NCBI GenBank assembly: GCA_963924555.1
Contig: OZ004581.1
Coordinates: 7,789,338 to 7,853,337 of the forward strand
Source of the DNA: Crambe crambe
Lineage: Eukaryota; Porifera; Demospongiae; Poecilosclerida; Crambeidae
DNA: 64,000 nucleotides
Reading direction: 5' to 3'
Part shown: positions 44,102 to 54,728 of the stretch, piece after piece
Layout of the letters: the number at the start of each line of letters is the position of its first letter
Position numbering within the stretch: position 1 is the first letter of the stretch
The notes under the pieces: model-generated
What the model was told of the DNA's origin: nothing
Seen by the model: the letters and a program-made list of their open reading frames with translations, nothing else
Database searches by the model: none
Translations under genes and position numbers: made by a program

Positions 44102-46851
44102 GTTTGATAAACGACGTGGTGTTTTCCAAGTGCAAGAAAGGTGTGCGAGTGATCAATGTGGCACGAGGTGGGATCATCGATGAGGAGGCACTTCTCCGAG
44201 CTCTGGTGAGTGGGCAGTGTGGAGGGGCTGGACTCGATGTCTTCACTGAGGAACCTCCAAAAAACAGGTAAGCAACTGAACCAGTAATTCCATGTAATAT
44301 TGTACTGATATAAAGTGTTGTATTGTGCAGTTTTAGTTGAAATTGTCCCTAAACTTTTGTCATGATTTCATAATGGTTGGACTATCTCAGCACAAGCTTT
44401 CAGCCCTAGAGATACTTTGATGAAGTCCCAAACTCCTGTCATTATACAACATCAAATTCCATCCCTATGGGTTACTATGACTTATAAGAGAGAAGTGACC
44501 ATTATTCTGAAGCAAAAGTAGAATAAGTTTAGCAGATAGCAATTGGTATCAGATTGAAGCATGACTGGAATGAAAATCAAAAAATAATAATGATAAAGTC
44601 ATAGTTGGTTGAAGATCTATTTTAGCATTCAATTTTCTCAAATTTTGACCTAAGTTCACATCACTGAGAGAGCTGATCACCCACTCTATGAACTGAAATT
44701 TAGATTTGGTTAAGAATTGAGAAAGTTATAATGAATGATCAAAGGTGTTGATGTTGTGTCTTGCATGTTTAGAGAGCTTGTGGAACACCCTAAGGTGGTA
44801 GGCACCCCTCACCTCGGTGCCAGCACAGTCGAGGCGCAGCTCAAGGTGGCCCAGGAGATCGCTCAGCAATTTGTGGCCGCCACCAAGGGGGAGGGGCTGA
44901 TGGGTGTGGTAAGTTTATATCGCAGAAATTGCAGGAACTTGGTTATGTCCCAATAGTGCTTGTATCGTTAGTTTTAAAGAGACCAAAAGACCATTTTTAG
45001 TGGTCCAAAATATGTACCTGCAGTAACCTAAATAAAAGGTCACTCTAAATAAAGGATGATTTCTAAATAAAGCACACTTGTTTAGGACCAATCATTAGAC
45101 CTCTGCATAAAGGTCACCTCTCTATAATTGACAAAATGTTTGAGAGGATCATTCTGCAAGTAATGCAGCCATCTCTTCATTCTCCCAATGTTATTCCATC
45201 AATTTCGACCTCTCTAATTAGAGAACCTTCTACTGTTGTCAGGAAGGTTTGGGGAATAGATGGATAGATTTTGTCCTACAATTTACACAACAATGCATGG
45301 ATTGTATAGGATCAGGTTTCTTACAGTGAATTGCAAGTTGGTTATCCAAAATATAAACCGCAAATTGATTGCAATTTGCATCTATTGAGGAAAAGCCACA
45401 CGTTCATTCAGGAACAGCCTCAAGTTTACACAGCTCTTTGCATCTTACAGTGATCTTGCAACATGAAATCCAGAACAGCAAAACCAAAATTTACATAGCC
45501 TCCTTTCTGGAGTTGGGCTACTTGAAAAGAGGCTAGCTATGTAAATTTCAGTTTTGGATTTCCTGTTGCAAGATTACTGCAATCTGCTGCAACCAACTTG
45601 TAGGTCCTTGTAAGCCACTACCTATTTCTCATTCCTTATGGACAATCAGTAAATGTGTGTTCATGCATGTGTAGGTGAATGTACCTCGACTAGCCAATGC
45701 TATGACCCCAAGCAATGCTCCCTGGGCACAGCTGGCCACCTGCTTGTCCAAGATCATGTGTTCCTCTGTTTCTTCTCCACCTTCGGAGCTCAGTCTCACC
45801 CTCTGTGGCACATCCCTCAAACCACTAGGTATGTACGTAGGTGGGGTCAGAATGGGTGTGGCATGTCCACTCTGAGTGGGCGTGGCATAACACTGTCCAG
45901 TGAGCAGTAGTATAATGGTGTTTGAGAATTGGAAAGTTATCACAAAATTAATAATATCATGAGTGACCTTTGATGAATGGATGCCAGGAGAAAGAACCTG
46001 ACCTATATAGTAGTGAGGATTACATACAGTGGGAAATTTCTGATCAAGATTTGCTTTGGTCTGATATCATACTGGCATAATACATCCCATTGCACTTAGG
46101 AATGCATCTATTTAAAGGCCGATCAACTCTTCCCATGATCTGAAGTTTTGTCAGATCATTTTTAAAAGAGTTATAATCCTCACTGGTATTTATTTCCAAG
46201 GGTGATTAGTTTCTGTGATTGTTGTATAGGAGAATTGCTGAGTTCAGCAGTTTTGATTGGATGTTCCAAATCGACCGACATCAACCTCATCAATGCCAAA
46301 GCCCTCTCCAGTGCAAAGGTCAATGTGGTCACCAATAGCAACGAGTGTAGTTGTATCCAAGTTGGATGTGAAGGAGGAGTCCACCTCACAGGAATGGTAC
46401 TTGGGCCTGTTCCAGTTCTGAAAGCTGTAAATGGAATGGAATGTGGACCAACCGGATTGAGTGGGAGTGTCATTTTATTGAAAGGAAAGTCAGTCAAAGA
46501 AGTTGTCCAATCAGTGGATGGAATCTTGCAGGTCAGAGGTCAATTCAACAATTAGAGTGGAAAGGATATTCTGAAAGTGGACAAACCTTTCAATAAAGGA
46601 CAATCTACACTTTATACAAATAACCTCCAAAAGAGGACAACCTCTTTACAAAGGACAAAAGGATAGTCCCAAGTGTGTCCATTATTCGAAAGTCCCACTG
46701 AAAACATTTTCCTTAAAACTTTTGTGTAAATGATTTTTTTTTTTTTTTTTTTTGTCTGTAGGTTTCTACATGTGGTGATTTTGTGGTTGCTATGGTGAAT
46801 GCTCTCCCGTCCAAATGCCCCGAGGGGTGTATAGCTTGTGCCACATTGTAA
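39971..46851 (+). CDS. PHGDH: D-3-phosphoglycerate dehydrogenase
   Basis: Ten exons: 39971-40105, 40659-40810, 41357-41422, 41635-41788, 42177-42309, 44102-44267, 44773-44908, 45675-45828, 46230-46531, 46762-46851. They join to 495 residues without a frame break. It oxidises 3-phosphoglycerate to 3-phosphohydroxypyruvate with NAD, the first step of cytosolic serine synthesis. Visible family marks: [14 protein letters not shown] near the N-terminus, [10 protein letters not shown], the Rossmann motif [21 protein letters not shown] (catalytic Arg), LDVFTEEPP (catalytic Glu), PHLGAST (catalytic His), and a C-terminal regulatory part with [11 protein letters not shown]. The human enzyme has 533 residues; this one is shorter at the ACT-like C-terminus. 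Intron 5 is unusually long (1.8 kb) and holds an inserted element, a pseudo-exon and a TC microsatellite that runs into the acceptor of exon 6. Confidence 0.93.
41069..41336 (+). repeat. CT-rich low-complexity tract
   Basis: About 270 bases almost entirely of C and T, with CCTCTTCTCCCCTCCCC-type units, in intron 2 of the PHGDH gene. It ends about 20 bases before the exon 3 acceptor and explains the proline/serine-rich and glycine/arginine-rich false frames. Confidence 0.92.
41968..42088 (+). repeat. Three-copy ~43-base tandem repeat
   Basis: AATGATGACCATTACCAAAC followed by TGATCCATGTGAGCCTAT occurs three times in a row with few differences, in PHGDH intron 4. Confidence 0.9.
42354..42433 (+). 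pseudogene. Duplicated 3' half of PHGDH exon 5
   Basis: It repeats 42261-42338, the end of exon 5 plus donor and early intron: CTCATTGACTTTGTCACTGT, then ACAAGAGGT and TGGTCACATGATTGTCATGT. The copy has indels that shift the frame, and its donor reads GTGTTT instead of GTACGT. It lacks its own acceptor. A shorter third echo (GGCCAGTCATTGGCTTTGTC) follows near 42440. Confidence 0.85.
42599..43545. mobile_element. 947-base element with ~30-base inverted ends
   Basis: The left end AGGCCATACCAAATTGATTG is mirrored at the right end by ...CAATTTGGTATGGCCT, and the match continues inward through TTTCTCAGA. Both ends abut TA, as expected for a Tc1/mariner-type insertion. I see no transposase, so it would be non-autonomous. 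It lies in PHGDH intron 5. Confidence 0.7.
44033..44099 (+). repeat. TC microsatellite forming the exon 6 polypyrimidine tract
   Basis: A pure (CT)n run of about 67 bases ends directly in CAG at the acceptor of PHGDH exon 6, so the repeat itself serves as the polypyrimidine tract. Length changes could affect splicing. Confidence 0.92.
45448..45579. mobile_element. MITE-like element, family CAGTGATCTTGCAACAT, copy 2
   Basis: The left end CAGTGATCTTGCAACATGA is mirrored by ...TGTTGCAAGATTACTG. The interior phrases AATTTACATAGCCTCCTTTC and AAAAGAGGCTAGCTATG match the copy at 13788. It lies in PHGDH intron 7. Confidence 0.8.
46013..46184. mobile_element. MITE with GTGAGGATTATAAC ends, copy 2
   Basis: Its interior matches the 34980 copy in reverse: TTGCTTTGGTCTGA, GCCGATCAACT and GTCAGATCATTTTTAAAAGA, ending AGTTATAATCCTCACT. 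The left end is slightly degraded (GTGAGGATTACATAC). It ends 46 bases before PHGDH exon 9. Confidence 0.78.
46552..46700. mobile_element. CAGTGGAACCTC-family MITE in PHGDH last intron
   Basis: It has the family interior: TTCAATAAAGGACAA, ATAACCTCCAAAAGAGGACA and TCCCAAGTGTGTCCATTATT, with a degraded AGTCCCACTG right end. Confidence 0.7.
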
Positions 46852-47834
46852 AACACTTGTTGCAAAAAGTTGAATCTCGTTGAACAAACTATAGTTAGAT
46901 AGGAGTGATCATCAGTCCACAGGTTTCGTTATCACAACCCTTATCCCTTATAGTTCTGCCCTTATATTATCTCTATTGAGTTTAGTGCATTTTTCGTTTT
47001 GGAACATTATGAAAATTGTTTATTCTCAAAGTTCATATATCTTGTAAGGTAAATTATTTAGCTAATCATTGGTCTCATACTGTAGCAGCACTACCTCTGT
47101 GAAGATGTAGCTAGCCTGTTCATCAAAAACATGGAATCTTCTTTCTTTGAATCTGCAGACACCTCAAAAGAAGGTTCTGATAGCTACTAACAATGCCCTA
47201 TTTAGCAAGTTTCACTATTTGTACTGTTATTATATGCCTGGAATGTTCAGAAGGTACAGATTATAATTTCTAGCAGTATCTTGTACACAAGGGAGGGCAT
47301 GACTAGTACATGCAGAGTTGTGGAAAACAGTCGTATCTCACATGCAGGGATGATGGCATAGCTACAACTAGCAGAAGATGATCAGTTTTGATCCCAAAGG
47401 TTATTGTTACTTGCATGGTTTTTATGCCTACACCATTAGCAGTTGCTTGCATGGTTCCTTCACATGTGCACACGATTGTGTGTCCTTCACATGTTCCTAC
47501 AGCTTCGGCAGTCACACTATTATACTTCATTACTTGCATAATTTGCATGCGGTAGATTGCCACCGTGTAATTCAGCCTCCAGCACACTAAATAGAGACTT
47601 CCTTTGCAATGAATGAAGTGTTCCAGCAACATGTGAGGTGTAGGATGGTCTGCATGCAGAAAGGGCATGGGATTGTAATATAAGCAACCAAATACATTAT
47701 AAAAACTAGAATAATTCAAGATCCAACAACGTCAAGTGATCAAAATAGAAGCTCTTTGAGCACTTTTTTTTCTGAACTAGATCAATCCAAGATTCAACAA
47801 GTGACAACTCTCATCTGAGTTTCGTCCCTAAAGC
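46852..47834. other. Spacer between PHGDH and knottin-like gene 4
   Basis: No exon recognised on either strand. The PHGDH 3' UTR should occupy the left part and the gene 4 promoter the right. The open frames here have no domain content. Confidence 0.4.
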
Positions 47835-48179
47835 ATGATGACTTCAAAAGTTTTATTCATCACTCTGGCCTTTTTCTTTCTCTGTATGGTCGATTTTACT
47901 ATATCCTATAGTGTGGGTGAGATATCCAATGGTGAATCTGAGGATAAGTCATTTGAAGACAACGAGTTATCCAATGCCGACACGCAATCCAAAGATTTCC
48001 ATTTTTGTCTCATACCAGGTGATCGAATTCCCTGCAACATTTTCCCGTTCTTTGATTGCTGCAGGGGTTTCAAGTGCGAAAAGAAATCATTTCATCTATT
48101 CGGTTACCCGTTATCTATTGGGAAATGTAATTTGAATTTGAATTTCACACTTCCAACATGGTCCCCTGAACAACACTGA
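47835..48179 (+). CDS. Small secreted knottin-like protein 4 with acidic propeptide
   Basis: Single-exon frame of 114 residues with two adjacent start codons. A strong signal peptide (VLFITLAFFFLCMVDFTIS) is followed by ~35 acidic, Ser/Asn-rich residues (GESEDKSFEDNELSNAD) that look like a propeptide. Then comes a six-cysteine domain spaced C-x8-C-x7-CC-x4-C-x14-C (HFCLIPGDRIPC, DCCRGFKC), the classical inhibitor-cystine-knot pattern. A Lys/Asp boundary near QSKDFHFC could be a processing point. A C-terminal tail of ~18 residues follows. Function unknown. Confidence 0.7.
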   Translation: MMTSKVLFITLAFFFLCMVDFTISYSVGEISNGESEDKSFEDNELSNADTQSKDFHFCLIPGDRIPCNIFPFFDCCRGFKCEKKSFHLFGYPLSIGKCNLNLNFTLPTWSPEQH

Positions 48180-49881
48180 ACAGGAAAGAACATAAGATAG
48201 CTCTAGCTGGTATGCAATTTTTATACTAGCTAAGTTAGAACTCATAAAAAAATATATATAATCAACTAGCTAACTTTTTTTTTCCTTTTTTCATTGCTGA
48301 TAGTAATTGAAGTGCATTAATTTTTCTGATCATGTGTTATTGCAAGGTCAGCTAACGAACAGTCAGTTACTGCAGTGCATAGTGTAGCTATAGACTTAGT
48401 CAATATATATATATATATGCTATACTGTGAATTTTGCTTGGCAAAGGACTTAGCTAATGATGTTGAGCAAATAGCTATACAAGTAATGTGATAGTGTGAC
48501 ATACTGAGTGATGGTCATAGCTACTAGCTCTTATATTCACTTTTCACTTGCTGACAACTCTCTGTTGCATGACGTACAAATGGTGAAGATTATAACAGGG
48601 GCCATTTGCTGGGTCAAAAGGTCAAATGTCTCATTAGACATTGGCTCACAGTTTACTTTTTTTATGCTGGATAGCTACTCCCATGGTCTGACATTTTGTC
48701 AGATCATTTCAAGGCTATCTAACTACAATCTCAGTAACTAAAGATAAGCCCGGGGGTAGAATACTAAACAGCTGTGAACTTGGAAGATAGATGAATACGA
48801 ATACCCAAGTTAGAGTCTGAGATCAAAAGACTGTCTTGGCAGTTTTATTATTATTATTATTATACCCTATGCATTTAGGTCAAGCAAACTTAACTATCGT
48901 CACAGCTAGGCTGCTAGCATAATATAGAGAATAATAGGTATGCCAAAGAATCAGGGAATAATGCTGGAATAATAGGGAACATTTTGGGGGATTTTAGGCC
49001 AATGTGTGTGATAATGCAACTGGAGTACAACTTTACAAGCAATATGGCTAGCTAGTTGGTAACTAGACCACACTATGTAAATTTTGTCATATGTAGGTAT
49101 GTTGATGTAAATGACTGTGGTCATTAAAGAGCAACAAACTCTTGCTCTAGAAGACTATTACTAATGCTACAGTATAACTATAGGCACTCATAAAATCCTT
49201 TCTTGTAATCTTGTCTTGTCTAATCTTGATGAGTAAAGGTGATCAGCATTTTTACCCTCAAAATTCAAGCAGGCTTGGTGATCCAATGTGCAGTAAAAGT
49301 GACATTGAATATTGACCTCCTTTCCTCATGAAAATCTGAAAATCTAGTGACAATAAACAGCAAATTAGTGTGTGGCCTTATGCTCACTTATTGCATAATA
49401 ATGTTGTACAACACACCTAATAGATCAAGATCAGGAGTGAACTCACTTGCATGCTCACAACAATTCAATCAGATCTCTTGAGTATACATGACATTGTGTT
49501 GCTTACAGCGTTTCCATATGCCAGTAACCTTAGACCACCTTCATCACCTCTTGACACCTTATACAGCCCCCCATTACACACACCACTGCACATTGGAACA
49601 ATCAGGTGCTAACATAAGTGCATGTAACCATTATCAGGTACAATAATAATATAATCTCTATAGCTATTATACCCAAGGCCAGATAGCTAATAGCTAACTG
49701 GAAAATAGGAATTAGCTAGCAACTAACTATATATAGTCTGAGATCTCTAACTGAAATCATTGTAACTTTAAAAGGAAGTAAGACAGTATAATTAGCTTAT
49801 AACTTATTGTACATTATTATAGTCGAATCTCTTATACTGCTTCAGTATATCCTATAGAACTAGCTTGTATTTCAAGCTAAA
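48180..49881. other. Spacer between knottin-like genes 4 and 5
   Basis: AT-rich, no supported exon. It includes a partial GTGAAGATTATAAC-type element (about 48582-48720), an ATT microsatellite near 48847-48862 and another copy of the dispersed GCATAATA-rich repeat (about 48910-48990). Confidence 0.4.
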
Positions 49882-50085
49882 ATGACTCTGGGCCGTCACT
49901 CCACCATTCTGATCTACTTTTTGGTGAGCGTGTCTTGTGCTCTCGGCATCTGCCTGGATGAGAATTCCTGGCTGCCTTGCAACTGGTTTTGGTTTCTGAA
50001 GTGCTGTAGTGGTCTGGTCTGTTACTCAGGGTCTTGCTTCTACAACTCGACCATTATGCATATGACTACCGATGATATACTTTAA
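49882..50085 (+). CDS. Small secreted knottin-like protein 5
   Basis: Single-exon frame of 67 residues. Signal peptide ILIYFLVSVSCALG, then six cysteines in a compact C-x7-C-x7-CC-x4-C-x4-C arrangement (WLPCNWFWFLKCCSGLVC). This is the most canonical knottin spacing of the five. The loop between cysteines 2 and 3 is strongly aromatic (NWFWFLK). A 17-residue tail rich in Thr, Met and Asp follows. No propeptide. Function unknown. Confidence 0.72.
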   Translation: MTLGRHSTILIYFLVSVSCALGICLDENSWLPCNWFWFLKCCSGLVCYSGSCFYNSTIMHMTTDDIL

Positions 50086-50228
50086 ATGGACGACTACTCT
50101 CAAGAATAAGAACTAAATTTTCATTATCATTTTTATCATCATGAAATATTAAGTTTTAATTTTTGTATATTGTTACTATTATGATAATAATTATTGTCTG
50201 TGGAATCGTACATGTCATCCTTAAGGTA

Positions 50229-50379
50229 CATCAGAACCTCTGATAAAGGACACTCTGAAAGAGGACAAACTTCTCAACAAAAAAGTAATTTTCGTATAAT
50301 ATTAATAACCTCCAAAAGAGGATGACGAAGGACAAAAGGTTGGGTCCCAAGTGGGTCCATCATTCAGAGGTCCACTGTA
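50229..50379. mobile_element. CAGTGGAACCTC-family MITE
   Basis: It runs from TCAGAACCTCTGATAAAGGA through AACCTCCAAAAGAGGATGA and GGGTCCCAAGTGGGTCCATC to GAGGTCCACTGTA, with imperfect inverted ends. Confidence 0.75.
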
Positions 50380-50873
50380 TAGCTGTCATCTTTTGCTCAT
50401 TGTATATCTTTCGGAGTGTCCTTTATCTGACGTTCCACTGATTTATAGCGATGTACGTACCATGCTATAGTCACACAATCAATTCACTCATACAGACAGA
50501 CAAAAGAGGAGACGTTCAGATGGTTAACTAACAGCAGATGGTTGAAGGCCAACCTTGCTGTGAAATGTCAATGCTTCAAACTATGCTCTTATCATGTGTC
50601 AATGAATTTTTCAATAATATTCATAGGATTTCTTAATAATATTCATAGGTCATGAGTAGCTAGCTATGTGTCTTGTGACACACACTCTCTCTCTCTCTCT
50701 CTCCAAACAGCTATATAAACACCTACTATATTTAGGTATTCACTACTAGCTAGTAACTGCAAGTTATATAGCCAAGTGTTTCTTCGTCCTCTGGACACTA
50801 AATTGTCATCTCCATCTTGATAACACTGCTAGTGACTTCATTATGAAGGTATAGCTATTACATTGAAGTGATG

Positions 50874-51034
50874 CAGTAGAACCTTTGATGAAGGACGCTT
50901 CAAAAGAGGATAAATTACCTCTCAAAATAAAGGACACTCTAAAAGTACCTTTGTATATAACCTCCAAAAGAGGACAACCTCTCTACAAAGGATTGGGCCC
51001 CAAAGTGTGTCCATTATTTGGAGGTTTCACTGTA
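50874..51034. mobile_element. CAGTGGAACCTC-family MITE
   Basis: It runs from CAGTAGAACCTTTGATGAAG through TATAACCTCCAAAAGAGGA to TTGGAGGTTTCACTGTA. Inverted ends are clear. It lies in the putative first intron of the YHYH gene if the ATGAAG exon is real. Confidence 0.78.
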
Positions 51035-51460
51035 ATACTATTAATCAAAGTCTGCCTGAAGTGATACAAATGTGTGATGTGATTACACTGGGTGGACAGT
51101 GGCTATGATTTCAGCCACCACTCAGTTGTCCCTTTACACAGCTAGCTATATATGGCCAACAGAAAATAGTCTACTGCTCAGGCAGAACCTCCTTACTTCC
51201 TGATTCAAAATGGTCCGGATAGCTACACTGAATACAAATTACATACCAAGTAGAAAAAAAAAATTACATAAAAAAACAAAAAACGTTACATAAAAATATG
51301 TAATGTAATCTAAATAGATAAATAAATATTTCTTCTCTGAATACCTCAGTGCTTCGCTGCCATCACTGATCTTCAAGGTTGTGATATCAAAGGCAGCTCT
51401 ATTAAATTTATCATGTACAATATTCATGCATTCATGTACATGTACATGCAGGTGACTACA

Positions 51461-52716
51461 ATGCTGTCTTTTTCCTTTGTGTTCATCTCTCTCCTCCATT
51501 TTGGCCTGGCCCAACCCCCTCGAGGTAAAACGTGTATTCAGGACAGGAAGACCCAGTGTTCCACCTCTCCCCCTTACAAAATGCCCACCATCCACACCGA
51601 TGAGAAGTTTCGCTACATCACTACCATCCAGTGTCCCCCGTACGAAAACCCAGGATGGACCAATCCTGCACAAGCCTGCCAGTTCCCAAACACATATAAA
51701 ATACCACTCAAACCAGTTGTAGCAAACACACCTATTCCTGTTGGAGAGGTCCTGGCTTTTTATGAAAACATCACTTATTTGAAGGTAACAATAATTGAGA
51801 AGGGAGATTTTGTGTGATGCGTCACACAAATCAGTTGATAAAATTTAATCATTTAATGATTAATAGAGGCATTTTCACTGATTAATAGGGGTCAATGGAA
51901 AATCTGTCACATCTAGATATAGAGGTATTCAATCAATAATACAGGCATTTTAATGATTAACGGTTGAGGCCCACTTCAAACTAGCTAGCTACCCATTTAC
52001 CTTCAGGAAGATCCCAAGTCTATTCCAACTATTCATTTTCTGATTTTTATCTTCGCAGGAAGATCCCAAACCTATTCTTGGAGTGATGGGTGTTTTGGTG
52101 AACGGGATCAACATCTTTGGCGTTGGTTCGCCATGTGGTTTCAGCTCCAAGTGTCCCGAGCAGGGTGGCCCTAGCAAGTACGTGGACGCTGTCGTGTCCG
52201 AAGGTCACACAGTGGACGGGTGTGGAGGACACCCAGCTCCCACTCACCAGTATCACGTCCACTCGGGCATTGGAATGACAACCAATTACAAGAGGGAGAT
52301 GTGCCAACTGCCTCAAGACGTCGCTGGAGAGCACTCCAAGCTTCTTGGCTGGCTCTTTGATGGATTTGGTATATACGGAAGGTGAGGTAATAGGAAGGTT
52401 TTCACTTTTCTAGAATCAGACTCAGGGTTCTGCCGTGAAATGGGGTAGGAGGGGGGGGGGGGCTATAATATAAAAGAGCTAGACTTTATGGTAAACATCG
52501 TTTGTACATGCCCCCAGGTACTCCCTAAATGGCACTATGCCTACAGATCTCGATTCCTGCGGGGGCCACACCCATGACATTGACGGCGTGGCAACCTACC
52601 ACTACCACATGCCAGATAGTTTCCCTTGGACCATCGGCTGTTACAAAGGCTGTCCAGAAATCTCCAACAACCCAAGAGAGTTGCAGTTCACCACCAGCTC
52701 TAAGTATGGCTGCTAA
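51461..52716 (+). CDS. Secreted YHYH-domain protein
   Basis: Exons 51461-51784, 52059-52381 and 52518-52716 join to 281 residues. Signal peptide MLSFSFVFISLLHFGLAQ. The central and C-terminal part has the YHYH-family hallmarks: VMGVLVNGINIFG, HQYHVHSG, LGWLFDGFGIYGRY, then GGHTHDIDGVATYHYH and a closing IGCYKGC. The family is widespread in bacteria and aquatic animals and has no established activity; conserved His and Asp suggest metal binding, which is inference. An alternative start is possible: ATGAAG at 50843-50848 has a donor, and splicing to 51451 would add MKVTT in frame before the signal core. The intron before exon 2 contains a near-copy of that exon's first bases at 52005-52022, whose use would shift the frame. 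Confidence 0.85.
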
Positions 52717-53634
52717 GGCTATTAACAATGTTTTGTACTTTAATTAACAAGGTCAGGACTGCATCTCCCTTTTGATGGTTACCACAGCAGAGTAAAATTC
52801 TCGTGCTTTACTTATTTTTGTGAATTTCAATTCACCTTACAAAAATTGTGTTATTATGCATGTTATACTAACAGAAAGTAAGCAAGAAAACCAACATGAA
52901 ACCCATAAATAGTGAGACCAGAGGGTACAAAGCTCAAGATATCTAGCAAGAGAGCCTGCAAGAAAGCCAAGAACAAAAGCTACAGAGTCACAAGTAGGCT
53001 GAGAAAGCTGAAAGAGAGCCAAGCTATAGCTATGACCACCATAAAAGTTCGTTCACTCACTTAAAAAACAACTATGAAATGTGATAATGAAATAAGATCT
53101 TCAGTCTTCAGTATAACTCCTATAATTATTTATATAAATCAGTGATAACCCTACGTGCCGAGGCATCCAGTCTTTTAAAAGACTAACTTGTTAAATTCTC
53201 ATGGTTTAGTAAATAGTTCTTCGGACTCAAAACAATTCTTATTAATGTAGTCTGTAAGATCTTTCAAATAGCAAACTGATAGAATATCTCAATTGAGCTT
53301 TGAGCTCCAAGTGTCCTATCACATAATACTTTCACCATATTATAAGTTGCAAGACAAGACACATCATAACATTAGCGAGTCATTAAATCCACAGACTACA
53401 AGAGGGTACGTAGTCTGATCAATAATGCCATTTAGTCAGTCCATATACATGTGGAACCTCCGCTAAAGGAAGGGGACATCATTCTATACAAAATAACAGG
53501 GTCAACCTCTCTACAAAGGACAAAGACCGCTGGGTCCCATTATTCGGTCGGAGGTTTTCAATATTTATTGTAGCTCACAATAATTTTTTTAGTGGTACCT
53601 GGGGACTTGATATAATACTCAATGTTTATTTTTC
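52717..53634. other. Convergent spacer between YHYH gene and RRP7A
   Basis: The two flanking genes end toward each other here. No exon seen. It contains a degraded CAGTGGAACCTC-family element (about 53447-53560). AATAAA on the minus strand at 53630-53625 lies just after the RRP7A stop codon. Confidence 0.45.
53447..53560. mobile_element. Degraded CAGTGGAACCTC-family MITE
   Basis: GTGGAACCTCCGCTAAAGGA at the left and TGGGTCCCATTATTCGGTCG with GGAGGTTTT at the right match the family; the interior is shortened. Confidence 0.65.
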
Positions 53635-54728
53635 CTAATATGGTTTAAATCTACGTTTAGCTTTGAGAATGGCAACTCTCTCCTTGTCCTCCTCAAACTT
53701 CCTCCGCAGCTGAGCCACTTGCTCCCTCTGGCTCTCCCTCTGTTGCCACGGATACACACTCAGAGAAATGTCTTGCTTCTTCTTTCTATGTCTCTTGCTC
53801 TGTTCATCCGTCTGCAAAAAAACAAAAACAAAAAAAAATGTGATGAGCAATTCAGTGGAGGATAAACTTCAGCGTCCTGATTAAAGAGGTGTTATTGTTT
53901 TTTTAATTTAATTTTGAAAAAGTGAATTCAAGGAGTGATCAATAGCACAATACCAAGGATGGCGGAGGGACCCAAAAGGGTGACTTGAATATACAGTGGA
54001 ACCACTTGGGACAGCGTGTACACAAAAAAGGTAGTGAGAGGTTTGTCCTCTTTCGGAGTCAGTGTCCTTTATTGGAGGTTCCACTGTAGAAGTTTTTTGC
54101 ATTTCATTAGGGGTTCCACTGTAATGATTAAAGGGTTCTCCCCACAATGGGTCCTACTACTTACTATAATCTTTGGTGTCTTCCTAGTTACTGTGATCCA
54201 TCCATCTTCATCCGGTTCCCCCGCCTTCTTCTGTTTTTGTATGGCTTCTTCCCGTCTCCTATCGTATAGTGCCACTCCTTCTTCCACAGCAGCCTCCAAT
54301 GAAGTCACACTGGGATGTCCCAACATGTACTCCCGTGACCACTTAGAGAGACCCACACAGGAGGTGTGGCATGGAATGGGTTCAGAGGTCAAACACAGAT
54401 TCAATGCAGACATTGCTTCAGATTCAGTTGAAAATACAACATATGCAACATGAAATCCACAATATTCTCTCATATCTTCAGATTTTTCCACTTGACCTGG
54501 ATTCATACATAGATATACGCTATTCACGTGACCAGCACGTGAGAATAAGTCCTCTATGGCTTCTTTACTGCAGTAAGGTGGCCATCCAAGGGTGAAGAGT
54601 GTTTTGTTGTTAGGAGTCAAGTTCGAATTTATTCTGACTGTATGCTTCTTGCAGAAGATAGTGTGCCTAGAAGTATGGATCCTTCCTGGAGACTTAAACA
54701 TCACTAGTAGTTCCTGAAACCCATCCAT
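53635..54728 (-). CDS. RRP7A: Ribosomal RNA-processing protein 7 homologue
   Basis: Two minus-strand exons, 54728-54165 and 53811-53635, join in phase 0 to 246 residues. RRP7 is a nucleolar factor of the small-subunit processome needed for early pre-rRNA cleavage and 40S assembly. An RRM-like region is visible (NNKTLFTLGWPPYCSKEAIE, then GFHVAYVVFSTESEA), followed by GEPDEDGWITVTRK and the characteristic C-terminal helix (WQQRESQREQVAQLRRKFEE, ending KAKRRFKPY). The animal family usually ends RKFRPY. Human RRP7A has 280 residues; the difference lies mainly at the N-terminus. The start is the first in-frame ATG with an upstream in-frame break. A CAGTGGAACCTC-family element occupies part of the intron. 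Confidence 0.9.
53994..54088. mobile_element. CAGTGGAACCTC-family MITE in RRP7A intron
   Basis: It begins CAGTGGAACCACTTGGGACA and ends TTATTGGAGGTTCCACTGTA. A short copy with well-kept inverted ends. Confidence 0.78.

Larger units (their letters stand above)
50086..51460. other. Spacer upstream of the YHYH-domain gene
   Basis: It contains two CAGTGGAACCTC-family elements (50229-50379 and 50874-51034), a TATATAAACACC TATA-like sequence at about 50713, and ATGAAG followed by a GTATAG donor at 50843, which may be a short first coding exon of the downstream gene. No other exon seen. Confidence 0.45.

Noticed and set aside
47303..47719. 138-residue minus-strand open frame
   Set aside because: No domain, signal peptide or splice context; repetitive CACATGTG-type phrases give it length by chance.
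51239..51829. 196-residue minus-strand open frame
   Set aside because: Shadow of the YHYH gene's first large exon; no domain, and the opposite strand has signal peptide, splice sites and family motifs.
54016..54453. 145-residue plus-strand open frame
   Set aside because: Antisense to RRP7A exon 1 and a repeat element.
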